Shown in pieces: positions 12,080-23,120 of a stretch of DNA of 64,000 nt. A model generated the notes under the pieces. That model had not been told where the DNA came from. It was given only the letters and a program-made list of their open reading frames with translations, and did not search any database. The position numbers and the translations under genes were made by a program. This stretch comes from Cryptomeria japonica (taxonomy: Eukaryota; Streptophyta; Pinopsida; Cupressales; Cupressaceae), in contig NC_081414.1 in assembly GCF_030272615.1 (NCBI RefSeq), positions 238,239,233-238,303,232 of the forward strand. The letters are read 5' to 3'. Each line of letters begins with the position of its first letter. Position 1 is the stretch's first letter.

Positions 12080-12588
12080 TGTTAGAAATTAGCATCTTAG
12101 GATACTAATCATTGTAAACAAGGTTATAAAGTAAATGAAATGAGAAACATGCATGCATAAATGTACACATTGCACAAGATATACATGGGGTAAAAAACCC
12201 CATAAAGCATCATTTAATTAAAACACTTACAAATATAGTCTATCATAAAATAGACATTAACTTGGGGACATTCCTCCAATACTTCCACATGGCCAACAAT
12301 ACCTCTTGTGCATAGTGATACAACTCACCATAAAAGCTCCAAATTCATACAACTCTCAAATGAGAGAGAACCTCCTTAAATATAGGAGGAAGGGTGGCTT
12401 CACTAGTCACACCTTTTCAATAACCCCCACTCATAAATAATTAATAATCTAATAATTATTAGATTATAATTTTCTCAAATGGGACATGCTTATAAAGCCT
12501 ATAATATATAAGGTTTTATAACCTTATATTAGAATATTGTATATAAATGTTATAAGGATGTGATCCCTAATAAAATTATGTTCTAACA
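12080..12588 (-). mobile_element. LTR-like segment, probably minus-strand copia-type
   Basis: 509 bp starting TGTTAGAA and ending TTCTAACA, a perfect 8-bp terminal inversion with TG and CA ends. On the minus strand the bases before the start read AACTAGGAG, like the polypurine end typical before copia LTRs. The flanks (taatg and ctcct) do not match, so there is no evidence of a solo LTR with a target duplication. No pol sequence is found to the right. A diverged piece of this segment's end recurs near 15170 and 17095. Confidence 0.4.
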
Positions 12589-13620
12589 CTCCTAGTTAAT
12601 GTTAATAGGGGATCACATGTCAATTTTCATAAAAGAAAAAATAAAGTGCCCCAGTAATGTAGGTCTTCTTTGACAATGATAAACAAGGACACAAATATAT
12701 GCCAACATGAAGATCATGCATTCCAGACTATATGAAAGTCATCTTGTCATAATTTATAATCCTAGTGTTTTAAAAATGATTCTATGGGGTCTTAAAAAAT
12801 TATATTGGAGCCGCTGTCTCCTCAAATTAGTCTCTCCCTAGGTTCATTACATAGTGACCGTAGGACTTAATACAATGCTTTTACAAGTGGAAGATTTACA
12901 AGGAGAAGAATTTACAAATGTTGTAGGACTTAATACAATAAGAAGAATTTACAAATGCCCATAGGACTTAATATAATGCTTTTACAAGTGAAAGATTTAC
13001 AAGGAGAAGAATTTACAAATGCCCATAGGACTTAAGCACAAATGTGCCTATATGACTTACTAATACATACCTGCAATAATTAAAACAAAAAAGGACTTAC
13101 ATATGCCTATCTGCAGGCTTAAAGGACTTAGTAATTCCTATATAGGTCTTGTTTCATACCTATTAGGACATATGCCTACCCGTAGGATTTAAAACTAGGA
13201 TTTAGCCACTACGTGGTGTTATTGCATGCACACTCCCCCTCAATGGCATCACCTAAGGCCAAGAATTATTGAATTTGGAGCATACAATGCCTAAAGGTCT
13301 TATGCCTATTATGTCTCACATCTAGGATTTAGCCACTAGGTGGTATCATGTACACCCCCCCTTAATGGCATCACCTAAAAGCCAATCACTGCATAGAGGA
13401 TTTCAAAGTGATGGCTAAAATTATAATATATAGCATGTGCCCATGATATTCAAGGTGTCTTATTATGGAATTATTTCATTGAGTGAGGTGCCCATGATCT
13501 TCAAAGTGTCTTTATTACGAAATAATTTCACTTGAGTGATGTGCCCATAATCTTCAAAGTTCAATTTGAACTTCAAAAATAATATTATTTGGAAACAGTA
13601 AAATAACTTCAAGTAATATG
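12589..13620. other. repeat-rich spacer without genes
   Basis: Two local arrays stand out. At 12861-13040 a unit starting taggacttaata-aatgctttt and running to aatttacaaatg occurs twice, about 100 bp apart, with a shortened copy between. At 13439-13562 the phrase tgcccat-at-ttcaa-gtgtc-tta recurs three times about 55 bp apart. Nothing protein-coding was recognised. Confidence 0.55.
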
Positions 13621-15329
13621 GTACTTTTACATGTATCCAAATGGAACTCTTCCATAAATCTTCAAGGTCATATTGATTCTTCAAGAGCTACAATCATATT
13701 TTGCCCATTTGATTCAAAGACGGATACAAGATGGTCTTCTTATTAAAGTATTGCATCATCCATGGAATAACACTTGCACCATATATTTTGAAGACATAAC
13801 CTTGCCATAAAAGAAACAATATAGTTAGTAACATAGTAATCAATTAAACTTGATTTTTAGTGCAAATAATGAACATAATATTATGCGTTTGTCATTTGCC
13901 AAATATCATATAATATTCCTCATAAATGTAAAATATAGTCCAATAATTTGTAGCAAGGAGATCAAAATATAATTTTATGAGAATAAACATGAATAATTAG
14001 TTTTTTGTTTAAAATACAAAATAGTCATGCTACTACATATAGTAATGATCCAAAAACAAATTAGGCAACGGGTGAGCTATCCTTTCTAGGTTTTCTCCCC
14101 AGATAGTTTATAAGGGCGATAGCAACCCATTATAATGAACAAGATAGCTTATACATTTCATAAAAAATATTATAAGACGTCTTTAATAAGGAAATTGTGA
14201 TGTATCAACACTTATAATGGATGGTCTAGGAAAGTATAAATCTACATAATCTCTTATAATAATATGAAAAAACAACCCCCTTAAGAATATTAGATTCATA
14301 TATACATAATCTTACACTAATCATCTACAATGTGCACTTCCTATAAAGTACTTGACAACATGAAATAATGAAACATCTCATAGAGTACACGTGGTTACTC
14401 ATGATACAATAACATTAAATCATAAGTAATTGGTCATCATTTGGATCCTCATTGTGAGGATATTGAATATATAAGCTATATGAAATGATACATTATATAG
14501 AATATGTTGGGATAAATGTAGAAATGAAAGTTATGAATGCTTTCCACACTTGTAAGTTACAACCAACAATTTGACAAGAGATATGAGTACCAAAAACATT
14601 ATTCTCTTTCTAGAAGGAGGCATGATTATATCAATATCATATTTATTAGGGACAAAAGAAGTTAGAGTTCCAATATCTCATATCTTTGGTAAAGGAAGTA
14701 TAGTGGGCCTAAGAAAAAAAATATCTAAATTTTATATGCCTTATAACTTAGCTTGGTCTAAAAAAAATATGTATAATTTTAAGGTTTTGATTTTGATCAT
14801 ACATATGAGCTTTGTAAACCAAATAATGATTATTTATTTGGAAGCATCACAAATTGATGAGACTTTCAAATGTTTAAAATACATCTAGAATACTTTATAA
14901 AAATACATTGTCACTACTCTTTTTTAATAGCAATCTAAAAGATAAATATTAAATCTAGTGGACTAAATTATAAGAACCAAGATGAAAGCTATTGTAAATA
15001 ATAAGCATAGTTTGAAATTCACAATTTGAATTGCCCTTCTTTAGCATTACTATGAGGAGACAACATTCTCTTAAAAAAAATGAACTCATTTTAAATGTAG
15101 AAGTAGTGGAAGAGCACATTGGAAAATCATAGGTACCTCCATCACATGAAAAAAGAGGAGTCACTAAATGTTATATAAATGTTTTAAGGATGTGATTCCT
15201 AGCATCAATATTGCATTGAAATTTGACATAGATTAAATAATCTTTACGTCAAAATCATAAATAATTTGACATGGGTTCAATTAAATTGCTTTAAAGAATA
15301 ATTCATAAATAAATAATAATATCAATATG
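13621..15329. repeat. 1.7 kb tandem duplication, copy 1
   Basis: Begins gtacttttacatgtatcc and is followed head to tail by copy 2, which starts at 15330 with the same words (offset 1709 bp). The copies are very similar over most of their length. Copy 1 lacks two stretches present in copy 2. It contains a short ORF (14571-14888, opening at TTG with an internal ATG at 14583) that also exists in copy 2. I do not recognise its product, and it is probably chance coding within a repeat. Confidence 0.85.
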
Positions 15330-17249
15330 GTACTTTTACATGTATCCAAGTGGAACTCTTCCATAAATCTTCAAGGTCATATTGATTCTTTAGGAGCTAC
15401 ACTCATATTTTGCCCATTTGATTCAAAGACGGATAGAAGATAGTCTTCATATTAAAGTATTTCATCATCCATGTAATAACACTTGCACCATATATTTTGA
15501 AGGCATAACCTCGCCATAAAAGAAACAATATAGTTAGTAACATAGTAATCAATTAAACTTGATTTTTTGTGCAAATAATGAACATAATATTATGCATTTG
15601 TCATTTGCCAAAGATCATATAATATTCCTCATTAATGTAAAATATAGTCCAATAATTTGTAGCAAGGAGATAAAAATATAATTTTATGAGAATAAACATG
15701 AATAATTAGTTTTTTGTTTAAAATACAAAATAGTCATGCTAGTACATATGGTAATGATCCAAGAATAAATTAGGCAACGGGTGAGCTATCCTTTCTAGGT
15801 TTTCTCCCCAGACAGTTTATAAGGGCGTTAGCTACCCATTATAATGAACAATATAGCTTATACATTTCATAAAAAAATATTATAAGACATCGTTAATAAG
15901 GAAATTGTGATGTATCAACACTTATAATGGATGGTCTAGGAAAGTACAAATCTACATAATCTCTTGTAACATTATTGAAAAACAACCCCCTTAAGAATAT
16001 TAGATTCATATATACATAATCTTACACTAATCATCTACAATGTGCACTTCGTACATTGATCACTTTTAATGATAAGATTATTTATATCTGAAGTGTGTAA
16101 GTTGGTGGATTCCTATAAAGTACTTGACAACATGAAATAATGAAACATCTCATAGAGTACATGTGGTTACTCATGATACAATCACATTAAATCATAAGTA
16201 ATTGGTCATCATTTGGTTCCTCATCGTAAGGATATTGAACATATAAGCTATATGAAATGATACATTATATAGCATATGTTGGGATAAATGTAGAAATGAA
16301 TGTTATGAATGCTTTCCACACTTGTAAGTTACAAACAACAATTTGACAAGAGATATGAGTACCAAAAACATTATTATCTTTCTAGGAGGCATGATTATAT
16401 CAATATCATATTTATTTGGGACAAAAGAAGTTAGAGCTCCAATATCTCATATCTTTGGTAAAGGAAGTATAGTGGGCCTAAGAAAAAAAATATCTAAATT
16501 TTATATGCCTTATAACATAGCTTGGTCTAAAAAAATATGTATAATTTTAAGGTTTTGATTTTGATCATACATTTGAGCTTTGTAAACCAAATAATGATTA
16601 TTTATTTGGAACCATCACAAATTGATGAGACTTTCAAATGTTTAAAATACATCTAGAATACTTTATAAAAATACATTGTCACTACTTTTTTTTAATAGTA
16701 ATCTAAAAGATAAATATTAAATCTAGTGGAGTAAATTATAAGAACCAAGATGAAAGCTATTATAAATAATAAGCATAGTTTGAAATTCACAATTTGAATT
16801 GCCTATTTTATAATTTTATAAATCAACCCATTTGAATTCACAATCATTTTTTTTCAATCTTCCTAATTGATTGATTTCCTACCAAGGATTAAACAATAAC
16901 GATGAACTTCTTGGAAAATATATGTAAGGATGGGTTTACATGCCCTTCTTTAGCATTACTATGAGGAAACAAAATTCTCTAAAAAAGCAAATGAACTCAT
17001 TTTAAATGTAGAAGTAGTGGAAGAGCACATTGGAAAATCATAGCTACCACCGTCACATGCAAAAAGAGGAGTGACTAAATGTTATATAAATGTATATAAA
17101 TGTTATAAGGATGTGATTCTAGTATCAATATTGCATTCAAATTTGACATAGATTAAATAAGTTTTTATGTCAAAATCATAAATAATTTGACATGGGTTCA
17201 ATTAAATTGCTTTAAAGAATAATTCATAAAGAAATAATAATATCAATAT
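15330..17249. repeat. 1.9 kb tandem duplication, copy 2
   Basis: Second unit of the head-to-tail pair. It has about 60 extra bases near 16050-16110 and about 140 near 16805-16940 compared with copy 1. The two copies end in the same ATAATAATATCAATAT phrase, which is itself part of the inverted repeat at 17115-17331. The copy of the short ORF (16343-16558) has an in-frame 3-bp loss and then a 1-bp loss in a poly-A run, so its end differs. Confidence 0.85.
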
Positions 17250-17331
17250 TAGTTGTTTATTGATATATCAAATTTGATATTTGTGTCAATACATTAATCC
17301 ATTTGTTACAACTTATAATTGTTATTTTCTT
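17115..17331 (+). repeat. long inverted repeat, right arm
   Basis: Reverse complement of 11816-12023 with moderate divergence. Its left part overlaps the end of tandem copy 2, and the right part (atttgatatttgtgtcaatac... to ttataattg) is missing from tandem copy 1. The same sequence in the same orientation is found at 49262-49445. Confidence 0.6.
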
Positions 17332-18044
17332 TTGTTGGATTTTGTTGTAGTTGTTTATTCATGGTTATTATTGGTAAAATTTCATATATATATGAATTGA
17401 AGTTACAGTTAAAATTAACATCAGAATTTGATAATGATATGTCAAAATGGATATAAAAAATAATAGCTTTTTAAAAAAAATTATATTTAATAATTTGCAA
17501 ATAAAAGTATATATATTTATACAAAACTGTTACAAATATAAAAAATAAAACAAATTCTTCAATTTCAAATTACAATTAATTAAATATCAAAAAATATTAA
17601 TATTCTCAAAGGGTTATAGCTCAATTGCTTGAGTACAATTGGTAACGATACTAAACTGTCTAATTTCAATTCTCTCTTATCTTTTAATTATCCAAATTTG
17701 ATGCTTTTTAGTAGCTCTCTTTGACTCTTATAGATCTAAAAAAGTTTGATTTTTGAAAAAATCTAAATCTATACAATTCATAATTCTAAAAAATACTATT
17801 CATTCAGAATTCAAAATGATCATTCAATTGATAGATTTACCAACATAAAACTATATTCTATTAAACAATAAAATATTTTTCTTAGACTTCAAGTGTGCCC
17901 AGATTTACAACAAATACTCCTTCACAGAAATAGTAGCAAATAATCTATGTATTTGTCAGCTGATATCAAAAATTGATAATTCTGGCTTCTCCCTTGCTTT
18001 CAAGCCATATCAAAGAAAGGTCTTAATTAGATTACTCAGATGCC
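17332..18044. repeat. block C, first part; AT-rich with tRNA-like segment
   Basis: Diverged copy of 49446-50215. The shared words include the tRNA-like part, the attctggcttctccc phrase and the cttaattaaattactcagatg phrase. No coding potential seen. Confidence 0.6.
17610..17685 (+). repeat. tRNA-like / SINE-like segment, copy 1
   Basis: tatagctcaattgcttgag resembles a pol III A box and, about 30 bases on, taatttcaattctct resembles a weak B box. A related segment lies at 49780-49855 (tatctcaattggttgag, taattttaattttccc). It does not fold into a full cloverleaf by eye and lacks a convincing acceptor stem, so it is more likely a tRNA-derived SINE head or a tRNA pseudogene than a tRNA. Confidence 0.35.
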
Positions 18045-18240
18045 ATAACTAGTTCTTTCTCCAAATGCATAAAGTTAAAAGAGTTAATAATATCCATGTA
18101 TACATATATATTTTCTTGTCTTCTACCATTTGACCCTTTGATAATTTGCTTTGCTCTGGACTGCAATACATGGTAACATTATATTTATGTATCCAAACAA
18201 TAACTATTGGAAAATTAAAGAATGTGATGAAGCCAAATCC

Positions 18241-18321
18241 ATGGAACATGGCAGGTCAAGGGGAATAGAGTTGCCTTATGGGCCTTTACCGAAAGGTTGG
18301 GAACAATGTCTGGATCTCAAG
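18241..18321 (+). pseudogene. WW-domain protein first exon, captured copy 1
   Basis: An 81-bp reading of 27 codons from ATG 18241 to a GT donor at 18322 (ctcaag|gtatac). The protein reads LPYGPLPKGWEQCLDLK near its end. Plant WW-domain proteins have this kind of start: Leu-Pro, Gly-Trp-Glu, then Gln-Cys-Leu-Asp-Leu-Lys just before the second half of the domain, which would be in the next exon. No second exon with the Tyr-Tyr-Asn strand follows; reading on into the intron gives a stop near 18370. WW domains bind proline-rich ligands, but this half domain alone could not. It looks like a captured gene fragment. Confidence 0.6.
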
Positions 18322-18487
18322 GTATACCGAATAAACTTGGGTTTCGGTCCTGATAATGCAAAAGATAGATGAGCTGTCTATTTTTGGGTTAAACTTTTGT
18401 CTCATTGATGCCACATTGTTATTTGAAAGATAAGATTAAAAGAAGAAAAATATTACTTTGTTGAATTCAGAGCATTATTCAGTATAC

Positions 18488-18568
18488 CTTGAGATCCAAA
18501 CATTGTCCCCAACCTTTCAGCAAAGGCTCATAAGGCAACTTTATTTCTCTTGACCTGCCCTCTTCCAT
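18488..18568 (-). pseudogene. WW-domain protein first exon, captured copy 2 (inverted)
   Basis: Mirror copy of 18241-18321 on the minus strand, also 81 bp from ATG (18568) to the exon edge before gtatac (18487-18482). It reads KLPYEPLLKGWGQCLDLK, with Glu-to-Gly and Pro-to-Leu changes from the other arm. The splice donor is kept. The changes at conserved WW positions suggest this arm is free of protein-level constraint. Confidence 0.55.
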
Positions 18569-18760
18569 GGTTTTGGCCTCGTCACATTATTTAAGTTTCC
18601 AATAGTAGTTGTTTGGACACATAAATATAATGTTACCATGTATTGCAGTGCAGAACAAAGCAAATTGTCAAAGGGACATATGGTAGAAGACAAGAAAATA
18701 TATATGTATGAATGTATATTATTAACTACATTATACATTTGTAGAAAGAACTAGTTAAGT

Positions 18761-20167
18761 CTTTGTAGTCATTGGACATGTGGCTATGGCATTGCACATT
18801 TGAGAGAAACAACGTGGCTGAAACAACCTCATGAAGCAGAGTCTGCCCAAACCTGACCTACCCAGAGACATGAAGTCACTGAGGATTTGATATGTAACCT
18901 GTAACTTTAAACACTCCAAAATATTTGTAACTTTGAACACTCCAAAATATCTGTAAATTTGAACACAAAAGATCCTTTGATATTGGTGACTGAGATCTTT
19001 CATAGGGCTGACACTTTTAATGCTCCCACTGCTATGTTAGCACATGGCTATATGCTTGAGTGCTCTGTGAGTTTGGGCATACACTTTCAACCTTGTATTG
19101 AATCACTATTCTCTATGGCAGAAAGATCATTAACTCCAGTCCAAGGAAATGAACACTGCTGTATGGCAGAAAGTTTACAGATGAGATCTTAGAATTTTAT
19201 TATAAGTTGATTAAAGTAATAGATATACATAATAATTTATTAATTTTGTAAAATCTTAAATTTTTTTATATTTTAGATTTTAGTTTTGTTTAATTTGTGT
19301 TACTTTATAATTTGAAGGGATAGTTTATTCTTATTTTGGATTTTAGTTTTGTTTAATTTGTGTTACTTTGGATTCAACTTTTTCCTTTCTATCAATGTCA
19401 TTATTTGCGTCCTTTTTTCCTCCTCATTATTTTTGTAAGACTGCATTTTAGCTTCAACCTCCTCCTTTGCTTTGAATGGAATCTTACAAAAATAATAAGG
19501 AGGAAAGAATGAAACAAATAATAGCATTGATAGAAAGAAAAAAGTTGGATCAAAAGGTAATTTGCAATTGTACTCTTAAATCACGTTGTTTGATTAGTTT
19601 AAGTGGTTTTATGCATTCAAATTTGATCTGATATTAACATTCATGACATCATAGGTCAATGGTCAAGAAGGAACTAATGAGCTTTAACAAGTTCACATAT
19701 TTTAATGAAGCTTTTCAGAAGTCCAAACATTTTCAGGTTACATAAGAAAACTTTAAATGGTTCACTAAAATATGATGAATTTGATGGGATAAACAAGTTC
19801 ACATATTTTAGTGAAGCTTTTCAAGAGTCCAAACATTTTCAAGTTACATATGAAATGCTTTATATAGGTTCCATATGACTTTAGCTAATATAAAATTCGT
19901 GAAATTGTAGTCAACGTTGACACCTTTTAAACAAATTCTTCAACATTCGTGGAAACCTATTAAAAGTACATTGAAGCATCTGTGCTCTTCTCATTAAATC
20001 GCTGTACCTGTCTAAGAATTGAAGAAACACGCCTCGATTAGAAAAATAAATATATAGCACAATCAGCTTAGAATAAATGCCAAATTAATTGTTCTTACAA
20101 ATTTACATAAAATTATAAAATTGAAATAAATTAGCCTTCAGAGCCATAAATTCAATACTGGGCATAC
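18761..20167. other. block C, middle part; no gene recognised
   Basis: Contains a small foldback (19370-19552), a direct repeat (19686-19745 and 19792-19852, starting aacaagttcacatatttta) and a pair of 33-base repeats ending tttgtgttacttt near 19275-19370. 19920-20000 is similar to 52235-52390 but lacks its central part. The 77-codon ORF at 18959-19192 has no recognisable motif. Confidence 0.5.
19370..19552. repeat. MITE-like foldback
   Basis: Arms of about 77 bp (19370-19447 and 19475-19552) are reverse complements: ggattcaacttttt...ttgtaagactgcattt against aatggaatcttacaa...aagttggatc, with a loop near 27 bases. The size and shape fit a miniature inverted-repeat element. No clear target duplication was identified. 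Confidence 0.55.
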
Positions 20168-20323
20168 CTGTATACGTTGGGAATATTTCTTATCATAACA
20201 GTTGTTCTCACCTGTCGGGAGTTTGCCTTTGCTATATCCTCCTGAAAAACAAATTGAGAATTTTCCTCTGTTAACTCCATTTATAGCAATTTTACCATCT
20301 GTTATTCGAAACATTAAAAACAA
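20168..20323 (-). pseudogene. exon-like ORF of unknown protein
   Basis: The minus-strand reading ends at a plausible donor (CGTATACAG|GTATGC) and contains GKFSICFSGGYSKGKLP and NCYDKKYSQRIQ. I do not recognise the family. The exon end and donor recur in block C' near 52530-52560 and again near 52640-52670, where the upstream part is broken. The sequence could be one exon of a gene disrupted in all copies. Confidence 0.3.
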
Positions 20324-20454
20324 ATCTTTAAATTGGCAGCAATATATTCAGCATGCACCACCAAACTCATAAATATGAAATGAATCCCTAAGTTAAAGAA
20401 ACATAAGATTCAAATATAAGAAAAGCCTAAGTTCAGTAAAAACTAAAGAAACAT

Positions 20455-22000
20455 AAAAGCCATGTTGACCGTTTTGCAGTGTCTCTGTTGACCAGGAGGG
20501 GGAATGTTGTAAGACGGATAGAATTCCCTGGCAAAATCAATCAATTAAAACACTTTGCCTCTTCAAGATATAAATTGATAGAGCATTGATTCTACAGAAA
20601 AAAATTGAAATGACCTAAAATGATCTAAGTTTGCTGGCCAGACCTAGATGAATCTCAGATTCATACAGAATTCAACTGCACACTTCTAAAAAAGAAAAAG
20701 ACATCCTAAATAGTTCGATGTATCAATTATCATTAGTTTTGAAGGTAAAAACTACTGTTTAGACTGTCACTGGGCCTCATTTTTTTATAGTTCCGAACAT
20801 ATCTAAGAAAGGGCCCAAAAATTAAATATTGTCTATCAATGTACCCGCAATCCGTGACAGACCAATTGGTAGGACATTAAATATTTAGAAAAATTAAATA
20901 TTTGAGGAGTAGATTGAAATCCATTCGAATTCCAAAAAAAAAACCAGTTTTCAAAGTTAGTCTTTAATGTTGAAGATTGAAAATAGATATGAGATATATG
21001 GAGTAGGTCATTCATCTTAATAGTATTCTGATTCAATTATGGAATTGAAGTAATACTCCGATAACAGACCACCAAAATTCATTCATTTATATCACACTAC
21101 CGCAATATCTTCCATTATATTACAAGGTTGATAGTGAATATTTAATAAATTTTGCTGCCTAATATATTTCACCAAGTCTACCTTGATATGCAAAAAGTCA
21201 CAAAATGCATGCCAACCTAAAGAAAAAACCTCAGAAAAAGTAAAACCTATGAACCTTTTAAATGCTGATTAGATTTAGGCTAAGCCATTATCGCTTAACG
21301 GTTATAAAGACATCTTATAATTTCCCTTGAAAACCCAAAGAATAATAAACTTGTTAAAACCAAATTTTTTCAAACCCAAAGAATAATAAACTTGTTAGGA
21401 ACTTATAACAAGACTTACCTCTAGCCATTGAGGAGAACCCAAAGATGACCTTGTCCTCTAACCATTGCACGTCGATGTTTGGAGTCAGAGGGATGATAAC
21501 AAGTACAGGTAATGTTACTTCCATCTTCACCATTAGAACTAACCCTATGATACTATAGGTATCTGGAGCAAAAGTAACATGAACATGAGCACTTGCAATA
21601 AGTCAGCTACTAAAAAGTCTGCTGTCAATGAATCCTTGCTCAAATCTGCACTAAGCAAAAGTAATATAAACAGGAGCACTTGCAATAAGTAAAATGACTT
21701 AAAAATATAAACATTATAGTAAAGAAGTCCAGATGAGATGAGACATGTCTGGAGAGCAGAAAACATACTAAAATTAAGAGAAAACACAAAGATTTATGTC
21801 CGGAGAATAGCTGGTGAGCTACAAAATAAATCACAAAATTGAAGATGACAAAGAGCAGAGCTCAATCTGCTATACCTATCCCATTTTATAACTGTTTAAA
21901 CAACAAGAATGGAGATGACAGAGAGCTGGGATCAATCTGCAATACCTATCCCATGTTATAACCGATTGAACATAATACGAGTGTTTATTATATAGTAAAT
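20455..22000. repeat. block D, copy 1
   Basis: Diverged copy of 58325-59730. Shared words include gccatgttg-ccg...ctgtgtctctgttgacca, gagggggaatgttgtaagac, aaaacactttgcctcttc and tatgc-aaa-gtcacaaaatgcatgc. On the minus strand at about 21410-21545 an exon-like reading contains GLVLMVKMEVTLPVLVIIP and ends at a possible donor after a cctcaatggctagag phrase. The related reading in the other copy is frame-shifted relative to it. No known family recognised. Confidence 0.6.
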
Positions 22001-22320
22001 TAGAGATTACGAGGTAAAGAAAGTTATTTTTCAAAAATAATGTTATTAGAGTTAAATTATTTTTGATCGTAAAAAGTTATTCATATAATTAACAAACTAA
22101 ATTTAAACAAATTAGGGTAAATATAAAACAAATTCAAGAAAAAGATTAACTCTTTTAAAATGGGTTTAGTTATTAAATCGTACATTTTTAAACAAAGAAG
22201 ACATAGGTATAACAATGATGGTGATTTTTAATCTTGTGGTTAGGCTGTGATTGGGCTGCTGCTTGCAGTGTTCTTCTTTGGGGTTTAGATCCATGATAAA
22301 TCCGCTAGTTGAACAACTTC

Positions 22321-22505
22321 AGAACCTATTGTAAGGGGTTTCAGGTCCACTCAAAACCTATTTAACCCTTAATAAAAAATAATGATATTGAAAAGTAGTA
22401 ATAGGACTCACATCTTACAACCAACATTATGAGGATCCCTATGTCTTTTTTATATCATAATTTAATTTTTTAAATCTAACCCTAACAAATAAATATATGA
22501 ATTTA
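22321..22505. repeat. 185-bp direct repeat, copy 1
   Basis: Starts agaacctattgtaagggg and runs through gtagtaataggactca and ctaaccctaacaaataaa. It is about 95 percent alike by eye to 22613-22798. The last third matches the edge of the gypsy LTR block at 44920-44960. The first 60 bases look like a LINE tail ending aataaaaaataatg. Confidence 0.75.
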
Positions 22506-22612
22506 AAAGAAGATTGAAATTACATTGTAGTAGATGCAAAACAAAATCACCACAAAATAAAATTTGAAACTCAACATCTATAATTATCTTTTTCAATTTG
22601 ATTACTTCAAAT

Positions 22613-22798
22613 AGAACCTATTGTAAGGGTTTCTGGTCCACTCAAAACCTTTCAACCCTTAATAAAAAACAATGACATTGAAAAGTAGTAATAGGACTCA
22701 TATCTTACAACCAACATTATGAGGATCCCTATGTGTTTTTTATATCATAATTAAATTTTTTAAATCTAACCCTAACAAATAAATATATGAATTTAAAA
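22613..22798. repeat. 185-bp direct repeat, copy 2
   Basis: Second copy of 22321-22505, separated by about 107 bases that resemble the start of the LTR block at 44960-45010 (gtagtagatgcaa, aaatttgaaactcaac). Confidence 0.75.
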
Positions 22799-22909
22799 CA
22801 TGCAAACCTGAAAGATCAAATAAATTATTGATGTAGATAGATGAGTGTCATAACAATATGATACAACAAGATGTTTAAATTACTTGAATTTTTCAATTAC
22901 TTTAAACAA

Positions 22910-22921
22910 ATGTCAATTGTT
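22910..22921. repeat. target-site duplication, left (LINE at 22922-25862)
   Basis: atgtcaattgtt is repeated exactly at 25863-25874, at the two places where LINE similarity begins and ends. Confidence 0.65.
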
Positions 22922-23120
22922 TCTTATAAAGATAAACAAGTTTTACATGGACTCAAAACCAAAAGTTTTACAAAACCTGGCCATCAGCCAATAAAACAGA
23001 AACCAACAACAAAATAGGGGAACACCCTAGACCGAACACAAAAGCAAAAAGAAACAACAACCAACAAAATAAAACACAGACAAACACTCAGTTAAGAGAG
23101 TGCACTAGCTCTGCGTTCTT

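Larger units (their letters stand above)
18045..18760. repeat. inverted repeat carrying two copies of a WW-domain exon
   Basis: Left arm 18045-18340 and right arm 18470-18760 are reverse complements with moderate divergence. They share aactagttctttct, the cttgtcttctaccat phrase, gcaatacatggtaacatta and the whole WW exon. The loop is about 130 bases. Read-through transcripts would fold into a hairpin with arms near 290 bp. Upstream parts of the arm recur without the WW exon at 50390-50540. Confidence 0.75.

Noticed and set aside
12080-12588. Solo LTR with target duplication
   Set aside because: The 5-bp flanks differ, so only an LTR-like segment is claimed.
14571-14888. 105-codon ORF present in both tandem units
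   Set aside because: Opens with TTG, carries a frameshift in one unit and an AT-driven composition; shared only because the DNA is duplicated.
17610-17685. tRNA gene
   Set aside because: Weak B box, no convincing acceptor stem or anticodon arm by eye; kept only as tRNA-like.
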